64,000 nt of DNA from Streptomyces griseoviridis (GCF_005222485.1 NZ_CP029078.1:5979501-6043500), one strand, 5' to 3'; positions 30,630 through 40,242 are shown, numbered from the stretch's first letter. Program-made: numbers and translations. The notes: a model not told the origin generated them from the letters alone.

Positions 30630-33600
30630 TTAGCCGTCTGACGACTTGCCACCCGAACGAGGGGCACCGACCGTCGCGCCCGCCTTGACTCCGCCGTCCT
30701 TCGGACTCGACGGAGTCTCAAAAGACTCCAACGCCTCCAGCACATCCTGGACACGGGAGATCTCGGCGTTGATGTCCTCGCGCCGACGCACCAGCACCTC
30801 AAGCTCCCGCTTCCCCTCCTCGACCGTGCGCTTGGCCTCGCGGATCGCCTCCGCCTTCAGCTCCTCGGCCTCACGGACGAGCGTCGCCTTCTTCTGCTCG
30901 GCCTCCTTCAGAAGCCCCTCGGCCTTCTTGACGGCGGCGATCCGCACCTTGCCCGCCTCCGAATTGGCCTCGGACACCAGCTCCTTGGCCTTCGCCTGCG
31001 CCTTGCCGAGCTGCTCCTCGGCCGCCTTGATGAGCGCGTCGCACCGGTCGCCCGTCGACCTCATCGTCTCCGCAGACTCCCGGCGGGCCCGCTCGTGCAG
31101 CGCCTCGATCTCGCCGGTGATGCGCTCCCGCAGCTCCTCCGCGCGCTCCCGGGTCGCCGTCGCGTCCCTGCGGGCGCCGACCAGCAACTCGTCCGCGTCC
31201 GCACGGGCCTTCTCCACCAGGGAGTTGCCCTCGACGGTCGCCTCCGACAGCAGCCGGTCGGCCTCCGTGCGCGCCCCGCCCACCATGCGGTCGGCCCGGG
31301 TCTCCGCCTCCGCGGTCGTCCGGTGCGCCTGCTGCTGCGCCTCGGTGAGCAGCTTGTCGGCCTCCGCCGTGGTCTCCGTGATGAGCGTGTCGACCTGCTC
31401 CGCCACGTCCGAACGCCGTTTGTTGGCGTCCTTGCGGGCCTCGTCCAGGGTGCGCTCGGACTCCTCGCGCGCCGCCGCCGTGACCCGCTCGGCCTCCGCC
31501 AGCGCCTCCGCCTTCACCCGCTGCGCCTCGACCCGCACCCGCTCGGCGTGCTGCTGCGCCGCCCCGACGGCGTCCGCCGCCTCGGCCCGCAGCCGCTCCG
31601 CGTCCCCGGTCGCCTCCGCGATCAGCTGCTCCGCCTTGGCGACCGCCTCCGAGCGCATCCGGTCGGTGTCCGCGATCGTCTCGTTGGTGAGCCGCTCGGC
31701 CTCACCGCGCGACTCCGTGATCAGGGTGTCCGCCTGCGTCGCCGCGTCCGAACGGATCCGGTTGGCGTCGTCGCGGGCGTCCGCGCGGGTCCTGGACGCC
31801 GCCTGCTCGGCCTCCGCGATGGCGTCCGACGCCTGGGTCCTGGCCCGCTGGGCGTGCTCGGACGCGTCCGAACGCAGCCGCTCGGCCTCCGAGATCGCCT
31901 CCGAAACGGTGTGCTCCGCAAGGGACTTGGCGGCCTGCGACTCCTCCGCGGCCTCCCGCCGCACCCGGTTGGCGTCCTCGGTGGCCCGCTCCCGCTCCGC
32001 GTACGCGTCACCGCGGACCCGGTCGGCCTCCTCCTGCGCCTCCCTGCGGGTACGGTCCGCCGCGTGCTCGGCGGCCGAACGCAGCCCGTTGATCTCCTCC
32101 TGGGCCTGCTCGTGCAGCCCCGCCACCGACTCCCGCACCTGCTGCGCGTGCTGCTCGGCGGCCGACACCATCTCGTTGGCGCGCCGGTCGGCCTCCTCGA
32201 CCAGCCGGACCGCCTCGGCCTGCGCCTCCTCGACGCGGGTGCGCGCCGACGCGAGGAGCTCCTCGCTCTGCTCGCGGGCCCGCTGCCGCTCCTGGTCCGC
32301 CTCCGACCGGGCCGCGCCGAGCAGCTCCTCGGCCTCGCGGCGCCGCCGCGCGGCCTCCTCCTGGGCGGCGGCCAGCGTCTCCGACGCCTCGGCGCCCAGC
32401 CGCTCGGCCGCGGCCAGCGCCTCCGACCGCACCCGGTCGGCGGTGTCCTGCGCCTCGGACTTCAGCCGCTCCGCCTCGGCCGCGGCCTCCGACCGCAGCC
32501 GGACGGCGACGGCCTCGCCCTCGGCCCGGGACGCGGCCGCGTCCGACGCGGCCTCGGTACGCAGCCGGTCGGCCTCCGTCTCCGCCTGCTCGCGCAGCGT
32601 ACGGATCCGCTCGGCGGCCTCGGCGCGCAGCCGCTCGGTCTCCTCGCCCGCCTCCCGGCGGATCCGGGACGCCTCGTCGCGGGCCTCGGACAGCGCCTGC
32701 TCGGCCGCCGCGAGCCGCTCCTCGGCCTCCGACTGGAGCCGGGTCAGCTCGGCCGCGGCCTCCTCGCGCCTGGCCTCGACGCCCCGCTCGGTCTCCTCGC
32801 GCAGCTCCCGCGCGGCCTGCTCGGCGTCCGCCTTGATGCCGTCGGCCCGCTCGACCGCCTCGTCGCGGTGGCGCTCGGCCTCCTTGCGGGTGCGCTCCAG
32901 GGTCTCCTCGGCCTGCCGGCGCAGCGCGGTGGCGCGCTCGATGGCCTCGGTGCGGACCTTCTCGCTGTCGCCCGACGCCTTCTGGCGCAGCTCGTCGGCG
33001 TCCACCTTCGCCTTGGCGAGCAGCTCCTCGGCGGTCTTGGCGGCCTCCTCGATCTGCTGGACGGCCTCCTTGCGGGCCTCCGCGCGGATCCGCTCGCCCT
33101 CCGCGACCGAGTCCGACCGCAGCTGCTCGGCCTCGCCGCGCAGCCTGCGGGCCTCCTCCTGCAACTCGACCGTCTTGGCGCGGTACTCCTTGGTGTCGTC
33201 CTTCGCCGCGCCCTTGAGCTGGGCGGCGAGGTCGTGCGCCTCCTCGCGCAGCCGGTCCGCCTCCGCCTCGGCCTCGGCGCGCAGCCGCTCGGCCTCCTCG
33301 GCGGCGGCCTTGGTGGTGTTCCTGGCCTCCTCGGACGCCTTGTTGAGGACGTCCTCGGCGGTCTTGGCCGTCTTGGCGAGCTGGGAGGCGCTCTCCTCGG
33401 CGGTGAGGGTGCGGGCCTTCTCGGAGGCCTCGGCGAGGAGCTTCTCGGCCTCCGAGCGGGCCTCGGCGACCAGCTGCTCGGCTTCCGCCTTGGTGCTCTC
33501 GGCCTCCTTGGTGGCCTCGCTGACCAGCCGGGCGACCTGCTCCTTCGCGGTCCTGGTGCGCTGCTCGTTGGCCGACTCGGCGCCGGCGAGCGCCTTGGCG

Positions 33601-34481
33601 GCGGCGTCCTTGGCCTCGGCGACCAGCTTGTCGGCCTCGGACTGCGCCTTGCGCAGCGCGTCCTCGGCGTCCGCCATCCGCTGCTCGGCGGCCCGGCTCA
33701 GCTCACCGGCCTGACGGCGGGCGCTGTCCGACTCGTTCGCCGTGGAGCTGCGCAGCGCCTCGGCGTGCTCGGTGGCCTCCTGGGCCTGCACCGAGGCGGC
33801 GGTCAGCAGCCGCTCGGCGTCCGTGCGGGCGCGGCGCAGCAGCTGCTCCGCCTCCGAGCGGGCCTGCTCGGCGTCCGCCTGGAGGCGCTGGCGGGCCTCG
33901 GCGGTGACGCGCTCGGCCTCCGCGCGGGCCGCGGCCATGGCCTGCTCGGCCTCGGCGCGTGACTCGTCGAGGAGCCTGCGGGCCTGCGACTCGGTGCGGG
34001 CGCGCAGCTGCTCGGCCCACGCCACGTTCTCATTGACGTGCGACTCGACGGTCTGCCGGCGCTCGGCCAGCTCCTGGTCGAGCTGCTGGCGCCTGGTCAC
34101 CGCCTCCTGGTGCAGCTCGGCCTGGAGCCTGGCCGCCTGTTCGGCGTGCTCCTGGAGGATGCGCTGCGTCTGCGCGCGGGCCTGGCTCAGCTCCCGCTCG
34201 GCGTCCTGGCGCAGCTGATCGGCCTGCACCTGGGCGTTGCGCAGCATCTGCTCGGCCTGGTAGCCGAGGTCCCCGCCGCTGTCGTAGGCGGGCCGGGACA
34301 TGATGGTGCGCCGCGCCTCGTGCAGCTTGGCGCGCAGCACCTCGACCTGGTAGCCGAGGTCCTCGGCGTGCTGGATCGCCTTTTCCCGCTCGGTCTTCAG
34401 CCGCTCCATCTCGGCCTCGAACCGAGAGAGGTGGTCGACGTCAGCCGCCGGCTCTCGCTCCTGGCGTTCGTAGCCCCGCAC
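30630..34481 (-). CDS. scy: Scy, polarisome scaffold protein of hyphal tips
   Basis: Scy is a very long coiled-coil protein that gathers DivIVA and FilP at growing tips and controls tip number. The 1283-residue product is close to the roughly 1300 of known Scy proteins. It starts VRGYERQEREPAADVDHLSRF and contains HAEDLGYQVEVLRAKLHEARR near 33-53. The rest is an almost continuous coil with recurring short units such as EAERLRAEA and RIRSDA. GTG 34481 is chosen because the conserved region begins there, although an in-frame start at 34529 is open. Known Scy has a 51-residue hendecad/heptad periodicity, and the visible pattern fits but was not measured. Confidence 0.93.
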   Translation of the reverse strand: MRGYERQEREPAADVDHLSRFEAEMERLKTEREKAIQHAEDLGYQVEVLRAKLHEARRTIMSRPAYDSGGDLGYQAEQMLRNAQVQADQLRQDAERELSQARAQTQRILQEHAEQAARLQAELHQEAVTRRQQLDQELAERRQTVESHVNENVAWAEQLRARTESQARRLLDESRAEAEQAMAAARAEAERVTAEARQRLQADAEQARSEAEQLLRRARTDAERLLTAASVQAQEATEHAEALRSSTANESDSARRQAGELSRAAEQRMADAEDALRKAQSEADKLVAEAKDAAAKALAGAESANEQRTRTAKEQVARLVSEATKEAESTKAEAEQLVAEARSEAEKLLAEASEKARTLTAEESASQLAKTAKTAEDVLNKASEEARNTTKAAAEEAERLRAEAEAEADRLREEAHDLAAQLKGAAKDDTKEYRAKTVELQEEARRLRGEAEQLRSDSVAEGERIRAEARKEAVQQIEEAAKTAEELLAKAKVDADELRQKASGDSEKVRTEAIERATALRRQAEETLERTRKEAERHRDEAVERADGIKADAEQAARELREETERGVEARREEAAAELTRLQSEAEERLAAAEQALSEARDEASRIRREAGEETERLRAEAAERIRTLREQAETEADRLRTEAASDAAASRAEGEAVAVRLRSEAAAEAERLKSEAQDTADRVRSEALAAAERLGAEASETLAAAQEEAARRRREAEELLGAARSEADQERQRAREQSEELLASARTRVEEAQAEAVRLVEEADRRANEMVSAAEQHAQQVRESVAGLHEQAQEEINGLRSAAEHAADRTRREAQEEADRVRGDAYAERERATEDANRVRREAAEESQAAKSLAEHTVSEAISEAERLRSDASEHAQRARTQASDAIAEAEQAASRTRADARDDANRIRSDAATQADTLITESRGEAERLTNETIADTDRMRSEAVAKAEQLIAEATGDAERLRAEAADAVGAAQQHAERVRVEAQRVKAEALAEAERVTAAAREESERTLDEARKDANKRRSDVAEQVDTLITETTAEADKLLTEAQQQAHRTTAEAETRADRMVGGARTEADRLLSEATVEGNSLVEKARADADELLVGARRDATATRERAEELRERITGEIEALHERARRESAETMRSTGDRCDALIKAAEEQLGKAQAKAKELVSEANSEAGKVRIAAVKKAEGLLKEAEQKKATLVREAEELKAEAIREAKRTVEEGKRELEVLVRRREDINAEISRVQDVLEALESFETPSSPKDGGVKAGATVGAPRSGGKSSDG

Positions 34482-34692
34482 TGCGCGGTCCCATCCGTCC
34501 CCTGGTCGCAGGTCTTTCCAAACGAGCACCGTCCATCCGCCGGACGGTGCCCCCGGGGAATGGTGTCAGATCAGCGGGGGAGCAGAGGCTGCTGCCCCGA
34601 CGCTCGCCCCCCGAAACCTGGACCCCGGCATACGGTCGCCCTGGTTGCGAGCGACGACCGCCCCCAACCCTACCGGCCCATATGTACGAGGG

Positions 34693-35133
34693 TCAGTGCT
34701 CAGGTGACTCAACTGCCGCCGAAGTAACCAGTTCTGTCAGTACTCCGTGGCAATCCTTGGGGTGCAGAAAGGTGATCCGTGACCCCATGGAGCCGCGTCG
34801 GGGCGCTTCGTACAGGACGCGTACGCCCTTTTCCCGGATGTCCGCGGCATCTCCGTCCACATCCTCCGTGCCGAAGGCGATGTGGTGGACGCCCTCACCG
34901 TTCTTCTCCAGCCACTTCGCCACCGTCGAATCTGGGCGGACGGGCTGGAGGAGCTGGATGTAGGAGGCGCCTCCGTCGGAGGTGCCGTTGATGCGGAGCA
35001 TGGCCTCGCGGACCCCCTGCTCCTCGTTCACCTCGGTGTGGAACACCTCGAAGCCGTACGTGGCACGGTAGAACTCGACGGTCGTGTCGAGGTCGAGACA
35101 GGCGATACCGATGTGGTCGATGCGCGTCAGCAT
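34693..35133 (-). CDS. mce: methylmalonyl-CoA epimerase
   Basis: The enzyme interconverts (2R)- and (2S)-methylmalonyl-CoA, linking propionyl-CoA and succinyl-CoA and feeding polyketide building blocks. The 146-residue protein has two vicinal-oxygen-chelate modules. It starts RIDHIGIACLDLD with a metal histidine, followed by SYIQLLQP, GVHHIAFGTEDV and the C-terminal CHGVLTEL. These supply the expected His/Gln/Glu metal ligands. It is divergent from the thiolase gene across 151 bp. Confidence 0.93.
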   Translation of the reverse strand: MLTRIDHIGIACLDLDTTVEFYRATYGFEVFHTEVNEEQGVREAMLRINGTSDGGASYIQLLQPVRPDSTVAKWLEKNGEGVHHIAFGTEDVDGDAADIREKGVRVLYEAPRRGSMGSRITFLHPKDCHGVLTELVTSAAVESPEH

Positions 35134-35284
35134 GCTGCCAGTGGAGCGTCCGGCGGGCGGTTACGCAACGTGCGCGCGATCACACTGACGTCACGATGAC
35201 GAGGTGGGCGGCCGGTCAGTACATTCGAAGTAAACCCTCGTTCACTCCGCGGCCGGGTCCGGCCGGAAAAGGAGTTCGCACGCC

Positions 35285-36487
35285 ATGTCCGGATCGAACA
35301 GCACGACCTCCGTGATCGTCGCGGGCGCCCGTACCCCGATGGGGCGCCTGCTCGGCTCCCTGAAGTCCTTCTCCGGAGCCGATCTCGGCGGTTTCGCGAT
35401 CAAGGCCGCCCTCGACCGCGCGGGGATCGGCGGCGACCAGGTGCAGTACGTGATCATGGGCCAGGTGCTCCAGGCGGGCGCCGGCCAGATCCCGGCCAGG
35501 CAGGCCGCCGTCAAGGCCGGCATCCCGATGACGGTGCCCGCGCTCACCGTCAACAAGGTCTGCCTCTCCGGCCTCGACGCCATCGCGCTCGCCGACCAGC
35601 TGATCAGGGCCGGTGAGTTCGACATCGTGGTGGCCGGCGGCCAGGAGTCCATGACGGGCGCCCCCCACCTGCTGCCGAAGTCCCGCGAGGGCTTCAAGTA
35701 CGGTGCCGTCGAGATGCTCGACGCCATGGCCCACGACGGCCTCACCGACGCCTTCGAGAACATCGCCATGGGCGAGTCCACCGAGAAGCACAACACCCGC
35801 CTCGGCATCCAGCGGCCCGAGCAGGACGCGTTCGCCGCGCTGTCCCACCAGCGGGCCGCCGCCGCGCAGAAGAACGGACTCTTCGAGGCCGAGATCACCC
35901 CGGTCGAGATCCCGCAGCGCAAGGGCGACCCGGTCCTCTTCAGCCAGGACGAGGGCATCCGCGCCGACACCACCACCGACTCCCTCGGCAAGCTGCGGCC
36001 CGCGTTCACCCGGGACGGCACGATCACCGCGGGCTCCGCCTCGCAGATCTCCGACGGCGCGGCCGCCGTGGTCGTGATGAGCAAGGCGAAGGCGCAGGAG
36101 CTGGGCCTCGACTGGATCGCCGAGATCGGCGCCCACGGCAATGTGGCAGGACCGGACAACTCGCTCCAGTCGCAGCCCTCGAACGCCATCAGGCACGCCC
36201 TGACGAAGGAGGGCCTCGACGTCGCCGACCTCGACCTCATCGAGATCAACGAGGCGTTCGCGGCCGTCGCCGTCCAGTCGATGAAGGACCTGGGCGTCTC
36301 CACGGAACGGGTGAACGTCAACGGCGGCGCCATCGCCCTCGGCCACCCGATCGGCATGTCGGGCGCCCGTCTGGTGCTGCACCTGGCCCTTGAGCTGAAG
36401 CGGCGCGGCGGCGGGGTCGGCGCGGCGGCCCTGTGCGGCGGGGGCGGCCAGGGCGACGCGCTGATCGTCCGGGTCCCGAAGTCCTGA
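35285..36487 (+). CDS. acetyl-CoA C-acetyltransferase (thiolase)
   Basis: The 400-residue enzyme condenses two acetyl-CoA to acetoacetyl-CoA or runs in reverse. The nucleophile C93 (NKVCLSG), catalytic H354 (ALGHPIG) and C384 (LCGGGGQGD) are all present at usual spacing, so it should be active. It begins [18 protein letters not shown], typical of the biosynthetic type. AAGGAG lies upstream of ATG 35285. It is followed by meaB after 111 bp containing a short tandem repeat. With the dehydrogenase at 18 kb it can make 3-hydroxybutyryl-CoA. Confidence 0.93.
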   Translation: MSGSNSTTSVIVAGARTPMGRLLGSLKSFSGADLGGFAIKAALDRAGIGGDQVQYVIMGQVLQAGAGQIPARQAAVKAGIPMTVPALTVNKVCLSGLDAIALADQLIRAGEFDIVVAGGQESMTGAPHLLPKSREGFKYGAVEMLDAMAHDGLTDAFENIAMGESTEKHNTRLGIQRPEQDAFAALSHQRAAAAQKNGLFEAEITPVEIPQRKGDPVLFSQDEGIRADTTTDSLGKLRPAFTRDGTITAGSASQISDGAAAVVVMSKAKAQELGLDWIAEIGAHGNVAGPDNSLQSQPSNAIRHALTKEGLDVADLDLIEINEAFAAVAVQSMKDLGVSTERVNVNGGAIALGHPIGMSGARLVLHLALELKRRGGGVGAAALCGGGGQGDALIVRVPKS

Positions 36488-36526
36488 CCGACAGCACGGC
36501 GGCACGCCCGGAACAACCGGCCTGCC

Positions 36527-36576
36527 CGGCACAACCCGCACAACCGGCACAACGGCACAACCGGCACAACGGCACG
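36527..36576 (+). repeat. short tandem repeat of CCGGCACAA-like units
   Basis: Five to six imperfect 9-10-bp units (CGGCACAAC, CCGGCACAA) run through the thiolase-meaB gap, ending about 14 bp before the meaB ribosome binding site. It has the look of slippage-generated DNA, and copy number may vary between strains. Confidence 0.7.
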
Positions 36577-36598
36577 ACGAAGCGGAAACGGAGCTGTG

Positions 36599-37555
36599 AT
36601 GCAGGACGTCTCCTCCCTGGCGGCCCAGGCCAGGGAAGGCAAGCCGCGGGCCGTGGCCCGGCTGATCTCCCTGGTGGAGGGGGCGTCCCCGCAGCTCAGA
36701 GAGGTCATGGCGACACTCGCCCCGCTCACCGGCGGCGCCTACGTCGTCGGCCTCACCGGGGCGCCCGGCGTCGGCAAGTCCACCTCGACGTCCGCGCTGG
36801 TCACCGCCTACCGCAAACAGGGCAGACGGGTCGGCGTGCTCGCCGTCGACCCGTCGTCGCCGTTCTCGGGCGGCGCCCTGCTCGGCGACCGGGTCCGGAT
36901 GTCGGAGCACGCCTCCGACCCCGGCGTCTACATCCGCTCGATGGCCACCCGGGGCCACCTCGGCGGCCTCGCCTGGGCGGCCCCGCAGGCGATCAGGGTG
37001 CTCGACGCGGCGGGCTGCGACGTGATCCTCGTCGAGACGGTCGGCGTCGGCCAGTCAGAGGTGGAGATCGCCTCCCAGGCAGACACCTGCGTGGTGCTGC
37101 TCGCGCCCGGCATGGGCGACGGCATCCAGGCCGCCAAGGCGGGCATCCTGGAGATCGGCGACGTGTACGTCGTCAACAAGGCCGACCGGGACGGCGCCGA
37201 CGCCACCGCCCGCGAACTGAACCACATGCTGGGCCTCGGCGAGTCCCGCGGCCCCGGCGACTGGCGCCCCCCGATCGTCCGCACCGTCGCCGCCCGCTCC
37301 GAGGGCATCGACGAGGTCGTCGAGGCGCTGGAGAAGCACCGCGCGTGGATGGAGGAGCACGGCGCCCTGCACCGCCGCCGCCTCGCCCGCGCCTCCCGCG
37401 AGGTGGAGGCCATCGCGGTCACGACCCTGCGCGAACGCATCGCCGACCTGCACGGGGACCGCCGCCTCAGCGCCCTCGCGGAGAGCATCGTGGCCGGCCG
37501 CCTCGACCCGTACCGAGCGGCGGACGAACTGGTGGCGGGCCTGACGGAGAGCTGA
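36599..37555 (+). CDS. meaB: methylmalonyl-CoA mutase-associated GTPase MeaB
   Basis: MeaB is a G3E-family GTPase chaperone that gates adenosylcobalamin loading and protects B12-dependent acyl-CoA mutases. The 318-residue protein has Walker A GAPGVGKST (54-62), DPSSPFSGGALLGDRVRM, the ETVGVGQSE switch and the NKAD base-specificity motif. GGAG (36590-36593) fits ATG 36599 better than the GTG one codon upstream. The mutase gene itself is not adjacent, but the epimerase is 1.5 kb away and icmA lies 17 kb downstream. Confidence 0.94.
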   Translation: MQDVSSLAAQAREGKPRAVARLISLVEGASPQLREVMATLAPLTGGAYVVGLTGAPGVGKSTSTSALVTAYRKQGRRVGVLAVDPSSPFSGGALLGDRVRMSEHASDPGVYIRSMATRGHLGGLAWAAPQAIRVLDAAGCDVILVETVGVGQSEVEIASQADTCVVLLAPGMGDGIQAAKAGILEIGDVYVVNKADRDGADATARELNHMLGLGESRGPGDWRPPIVRTVAARSEGIDEVVEALEKHRAWMEEHGALHRRRLARASREVEAIAVTTLRERIADLHGDRRLSALAESIVAGRLDPYRAADELVAGLTES

Positions 37556-37586
37556 CGCTCAGGGGACGGGCGCGGGGACGCCACGG

Positions 37587-37868
37587 ACCGGCCGGACCGG
37601 CCGGGTCCGATCGCTCCGGGCCGCCTGGGCACCGGACTCTGCGGACCGGGCGGGGCCGATCTCCGCGCGGCCCGGACGCCGGACTCTGCGGACCGGGCGG
37701 GGCCGATCTCCGCGCGGCCTGGGCACCGGACTCTGCGGACCGGGCGGGGCCGATCTCCGCGCGGCCTGGACGCCGGACTCTGCGGACCGGGCGGGGCCGA
37801 TCTCCGCGCCGCCCGGACACCGGACCCTGCGGACCGGCCGGGGCCGATCTCCGCGCCGCCGACGCGTC
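37587..37868. repeat. 47-bp tandem repeat array, five clear copies
   Basis: Copies begin at 37634, 37681, 37728, 37775 and 37822, each exactly 47 bp after the last, with a degenerate sixth copy before them. Each opens GGACTCTGCGGACCGGGCGG and contains GGGGCCGATCTCCGCG. Copies two to four are nearly identical and the outer ones diverge. Since 47 is not divisible by three, the array does not encode a regular protein repeat. It fills the gap between meaB and the MFS gene. Confidence 0.9.
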
Positions 37869-38028
37869 CCTCCGGGAAAAGGGTGGAGACTCCCCAGCGG
37901 GCGCTGCTACGTTGACCGCGTGTTCCTTCTCCTGGCATAGGGCCCGCCCATGCCCGCGACCGCCGCTTCGAGCCGCCGTCGCGGGACCTCGGTGTCCCCT
38001 CGTCGCCTCTCGTTGAGGAACCTCTCGC
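37869..38028 (+). promoter_or_regulatory. MFS gene upstream region with possible promoter
   Basis: With the repeat array this makes a 473-bp stretch (37556-38028) without a gene. TTGACC (37912-37917) and CATAGG (37936-37941) are 18 bases apart and could be a promoter with a weak -10. GAGGAA near 38015 serves as the MFS ribosome binding site. I see nothing else firm here. Confidence 0.4.
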
Positions 38029-39339
38029 GTGTCCGCATCCTCCTCGCGGCCGTCCTATGCGGCCGTTCTCCGTGTTGCCCATGCCCGCCGTACCTTCGGC
38101 GCCGCCCTCGTCGGGCGGCTCTGCTACGGCGTGGTCTCCGTCTCCGTGATCCTCGCCGCGACCCGGGCCACCGGCTCGTACGGCGTCGCCGGCACCGTCA
38201 TGGCGCTGTTCGGCGTGAGCGCCGTGCTCCTGATGCCCTACCGCGCCTCCCTCGTCGACCGGTACGGCCCGCGCCGCGCCCTGACCCCCATGGCGCTGCT
38301 CTACGCCGGCCTGCTCACCGCCCTCGCGGCGGCCACCTGGCGTCCCGGCGTCCCCGCCCCCGCCATCGGCGCGCTCGCGGCCCTCACCGGTGCCTGCTCG
38401 CCCCCGCTGGGTCCCACGATGCGCTCCATGTGGTCCGAACTCGCCCCCGAACCGGCGCTGTTGCGCCGTGCCTACAGCCTGGACGGGGTCGCGGAGGAAC
38501 TCGTCCACGTCACCGGCCCGTTGGTCGTCGGCGTGCTCGTCGCGTTCGCCCCGCCGGCCGCCGGTGTGCTGCTGAGCGCCGTCCTGATGGCGGCGGGCAC
38601 GCTCGCCTTCGTCAGCTCGCCCGCGGTCGGCGCGCTGCGCCCGCGGCCGCTCAAGTCCCGTCGTCCGCGCGGCCGTCGGGGCGGCCCCGGCCGCACGCTG
38701 CGGCAGCCGGTGCTGGTCGCGGCGGGCGTCGGCCTCTCGCTCAGCGTCGTCGACCTCCTCGTCGTCGCGGTGGCCGCCCGGGGGCACCACGGGGACGACA
38801 CCGTCGCCTGGGTGCTCGCCGCCCTGTCGGCGGGCAGCGCGGCCGGCGGCCTGCTGAACGGCGCCGTCGACTGGCGTGCGCCCGCCCGCGTCCGGCTCCC
38901 GTTCTGCGCGGCGGGCCTCGGCCTGACGCTGGCCGCCGCGGGGCTCGCCCCCGGTGTCGGCACCCTCACCGTCGCGGTCGCCTGCGCGGGCGTCTTCGTG
39001 GCGCCGGCGCTGACGACGGCCTATCTGATCGCCGACGAGTCGGCACCGCCCCGCTTCCGCACCCGGGCCGGTGCCTGGGTCAACGCCGGTGTGAACGCCG
39101 GGAGTTCGCTCGGCGTTGCGGTCGCTGGCTGGCTCCTGGAGCAACTGCCGACCGGCGTCTGCTTCGCCCTCGCGGGCGCCACGGCGCTGGCGACGGCCCT
39201 CATCCCGGCGGGATGGCGGCACCCGGCCGACGGAACGCCCCCACCGGACGCTGAGCCGGTCACCGCGCCGGTCACCGCGCCCGTCACCGCGCCCGTCGAC
39301 CCCACGGCAGCCTCACCGACCACCCCGCCCGCCGTCTGA
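38029..39339 (+). CDS. MFS transporter
   Basis: The 436-residue protein has about twelve membrane segments and the loop 2-3 signature SLVDRYGPRRAL that marks the major facilitator superfamily. The C-terminal half is weakly related to the first, as usual. The substrate is unknown, and drug or metabolite export is most common for such single genes. GTG 38029 follows GAGGAA at about eight bases. The C-terminus carries four near-identical PVTA units made by a 12-bp tandem repeat. Confidence 0.85.
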   Translation: MSASSSRPSYAAVLRVAHARRTFGAALVGRLCYGVVSVSVILAATRATGSYGVAGTVMALFGVSAVLLMPYRASLVDRYGPRRALTPMALLYAGLLTALAAATWRPGVPAPAIGALAALTGACSPPLGPTMRSMWSELAPEPALLRRAYSLDGVAEELVHVTGPLVVGVLVAFAPPAAGVLLSAVLMAAGTLAFVSSPAVGALRPRPLKSRRPRGRRGGPGRTLRQPVLVAAGVGLSLSVVDLLVVAVAARGHHGDDTVAWVLAALSAGSAAGGLLNGAVDWRAPARVRLPFCAAGLGLTLAAAGLAPGVGTLTVAVACAGVFVAPALTTAYLIADESAPPRFRTRAGAWVNAGVNAGSSLGVAVAGWLLEQLPTGVCFALAGATALATALIPAGWRHPADGTPPPDAEPVTAPVTAPVTAPVDPTAASPTTPPAV

Positions 39340-39361
39340 CCGCTCGCCCCACCCGCCGCCC

Positions 39362-39387
39362 GCCCGGCGGAGCGCGCTCCGCCGGGC
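39362..39387. terminator. bidirectional terminator between MFS and PepSY genes
   Basis: A 26-base perfect palindrome (half-site GCCCGGCGGAGCG) lies between the convergent genes, 22 bp from one stop and 36 bp from the other. There is no T run. Confidence 0.75.
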
Positions 39388-39423
39388 AGGTGATCGGTCG
39401 GGTGTGAGGGGGAGGGAAGGTCC

Positions 39424-40125
39424 TCAGTCGTCGTCGGAGTGGTGGCCGTGGTCGTCGCCGTCCGCGTGGTGGCCGCTGTCGTCGCCGTCTTGGCCCTCGA
39501 CGCCGGCGTCATCGGACGCGCGGGCCGTCACCTTGCCCGTGTCCAGGTCGACACGGTGGTCGCGCTCCGCTCCCGCCGCCGTGCGGGTCTCCACCTCCCA
39601 GCCCCGGTCGGCGCCGTCGTCGTCCAGCTCCACCGACGTCACCGTGGCCCCCTGGGACGACGCCGCGCGGGCCGCCCCGGCCGCCGACACCGACGTCCCG
39701 GCCAGCGCGCGCCGCACCTCGGCGGTGTCGTCCTCGTCCTCGGCGTGGACGCCCACCACCGCGCCGGTGCGGGCGTCCACGTCGACGCTGCGCCAGGTGC
39801 CGTCGGCGGCCAGGACATCGACGTCCCAGACGGTCGCACCGCGGCGATCGTCGTCGTCGTCCAGTTCGGCGGAGACGGCCGTGCCCGGTGTGCGGGCCAG
39901 CGCCGCCCCGATCGCGTCGGCGGCCGACACCCGCGCCGACACCACCCGCACGGTGTCGTCGTCGGTGCCGTCGCCGTGCGACGGGTCCCGGCGGTCGTCC
40001 GCCGCCGTGGCGGGCGTCTGCCGTGCCGACCCGCCGTCGCCCCCCGACACCGCGAGTGCCGTGGCCGTGCCGCCCCCGATCAGGGCGACGGTCGTCACGG
40101 CCGCGATCACGATGTTGCGCTTCAT
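39424..40125 (-). CDS. exported PepSY-domain protein with Asp/His-rich tail
   Basis: The 233-residue protein has a signal or anchor segment (about 4-25), a low-complexity spacer and two PepSY domains. These can be seen as AADAIGAAL...WDVDVLAADGTWRSVDVDARTG and AARAASSQGATV...WEVETRTAAG...VDLDTGKV. It ends in a tail with repeated DD, HH and HG residues, which looks able to bind divalent metals. PepSY domains often restrain proteases or sense envelope state. ATG 40125 has GGAGGAAAA upstream. It is divergent from a two-component system and shares the control region with it, so it is probably regulated by that system. Confidence 0.85.
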   Translation of the reverse strand: MKRNIVIAAVTTVALIGGGTATALAVSGGDGGSARQTPATAADDRRDPSHGDGTDDDTVRVVSARVSAADAIGAALARTPGTAVSAELDDDDDRRGATVWDVDVLAADGTWRSVDVDARTGAVVGVHAEDEDDTAEVRRALAGTSVSAAGAARAASSQGATVTSVELDDDGADRGWEVETRTAAGAERDHRVDLDTGKVTARASDDAGVEGQDGDDSGHHADGDDHGHHSDDD

Positions 40126-40188
40126 GGCGTTTTCCTCCCGAGTGGTGTCGTTCTCGACGAGACCCACCGTCGCCGACCGCGGCTGAGG

Positions 40189-40224
40189 GGAACCTGAAAC
40201 CTCCTGAAGGGAGCTTCAGGTTCC
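40189..40224. promoter_or_regulatory. operator between PepSY and two-component genes
   Basis: GGAACCTGAA (40189-40198) and TTCAGGTTCC (40215-40224) are perfect inverted copies. Inside, CCTGAA repeats directly at 40193 and 40203, ten bp apart, the spacing preferred by OmpR-type response regulators. It ends 18 bp before the response regulator ATG. Autoregulation and control of the PepSY gene are likely. Confidence 0.7.
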
Positions 40225-40242
40225 CTTTGCGACCCTGTACCC

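Noticed and set aside
30646..33714. 1022-codon open frame on the plus strand opposite scy
   Set aside because: Ser/Ala/Arg-rich repeat product made by reading the Scy coil antisense; no start context or family.
37467..37868. Protein repeat or CRISPR array in the 47-bp repeats
   Set aside because: The period is not a multiple of three, and there are no unique spacers between repeats, so neither applies.
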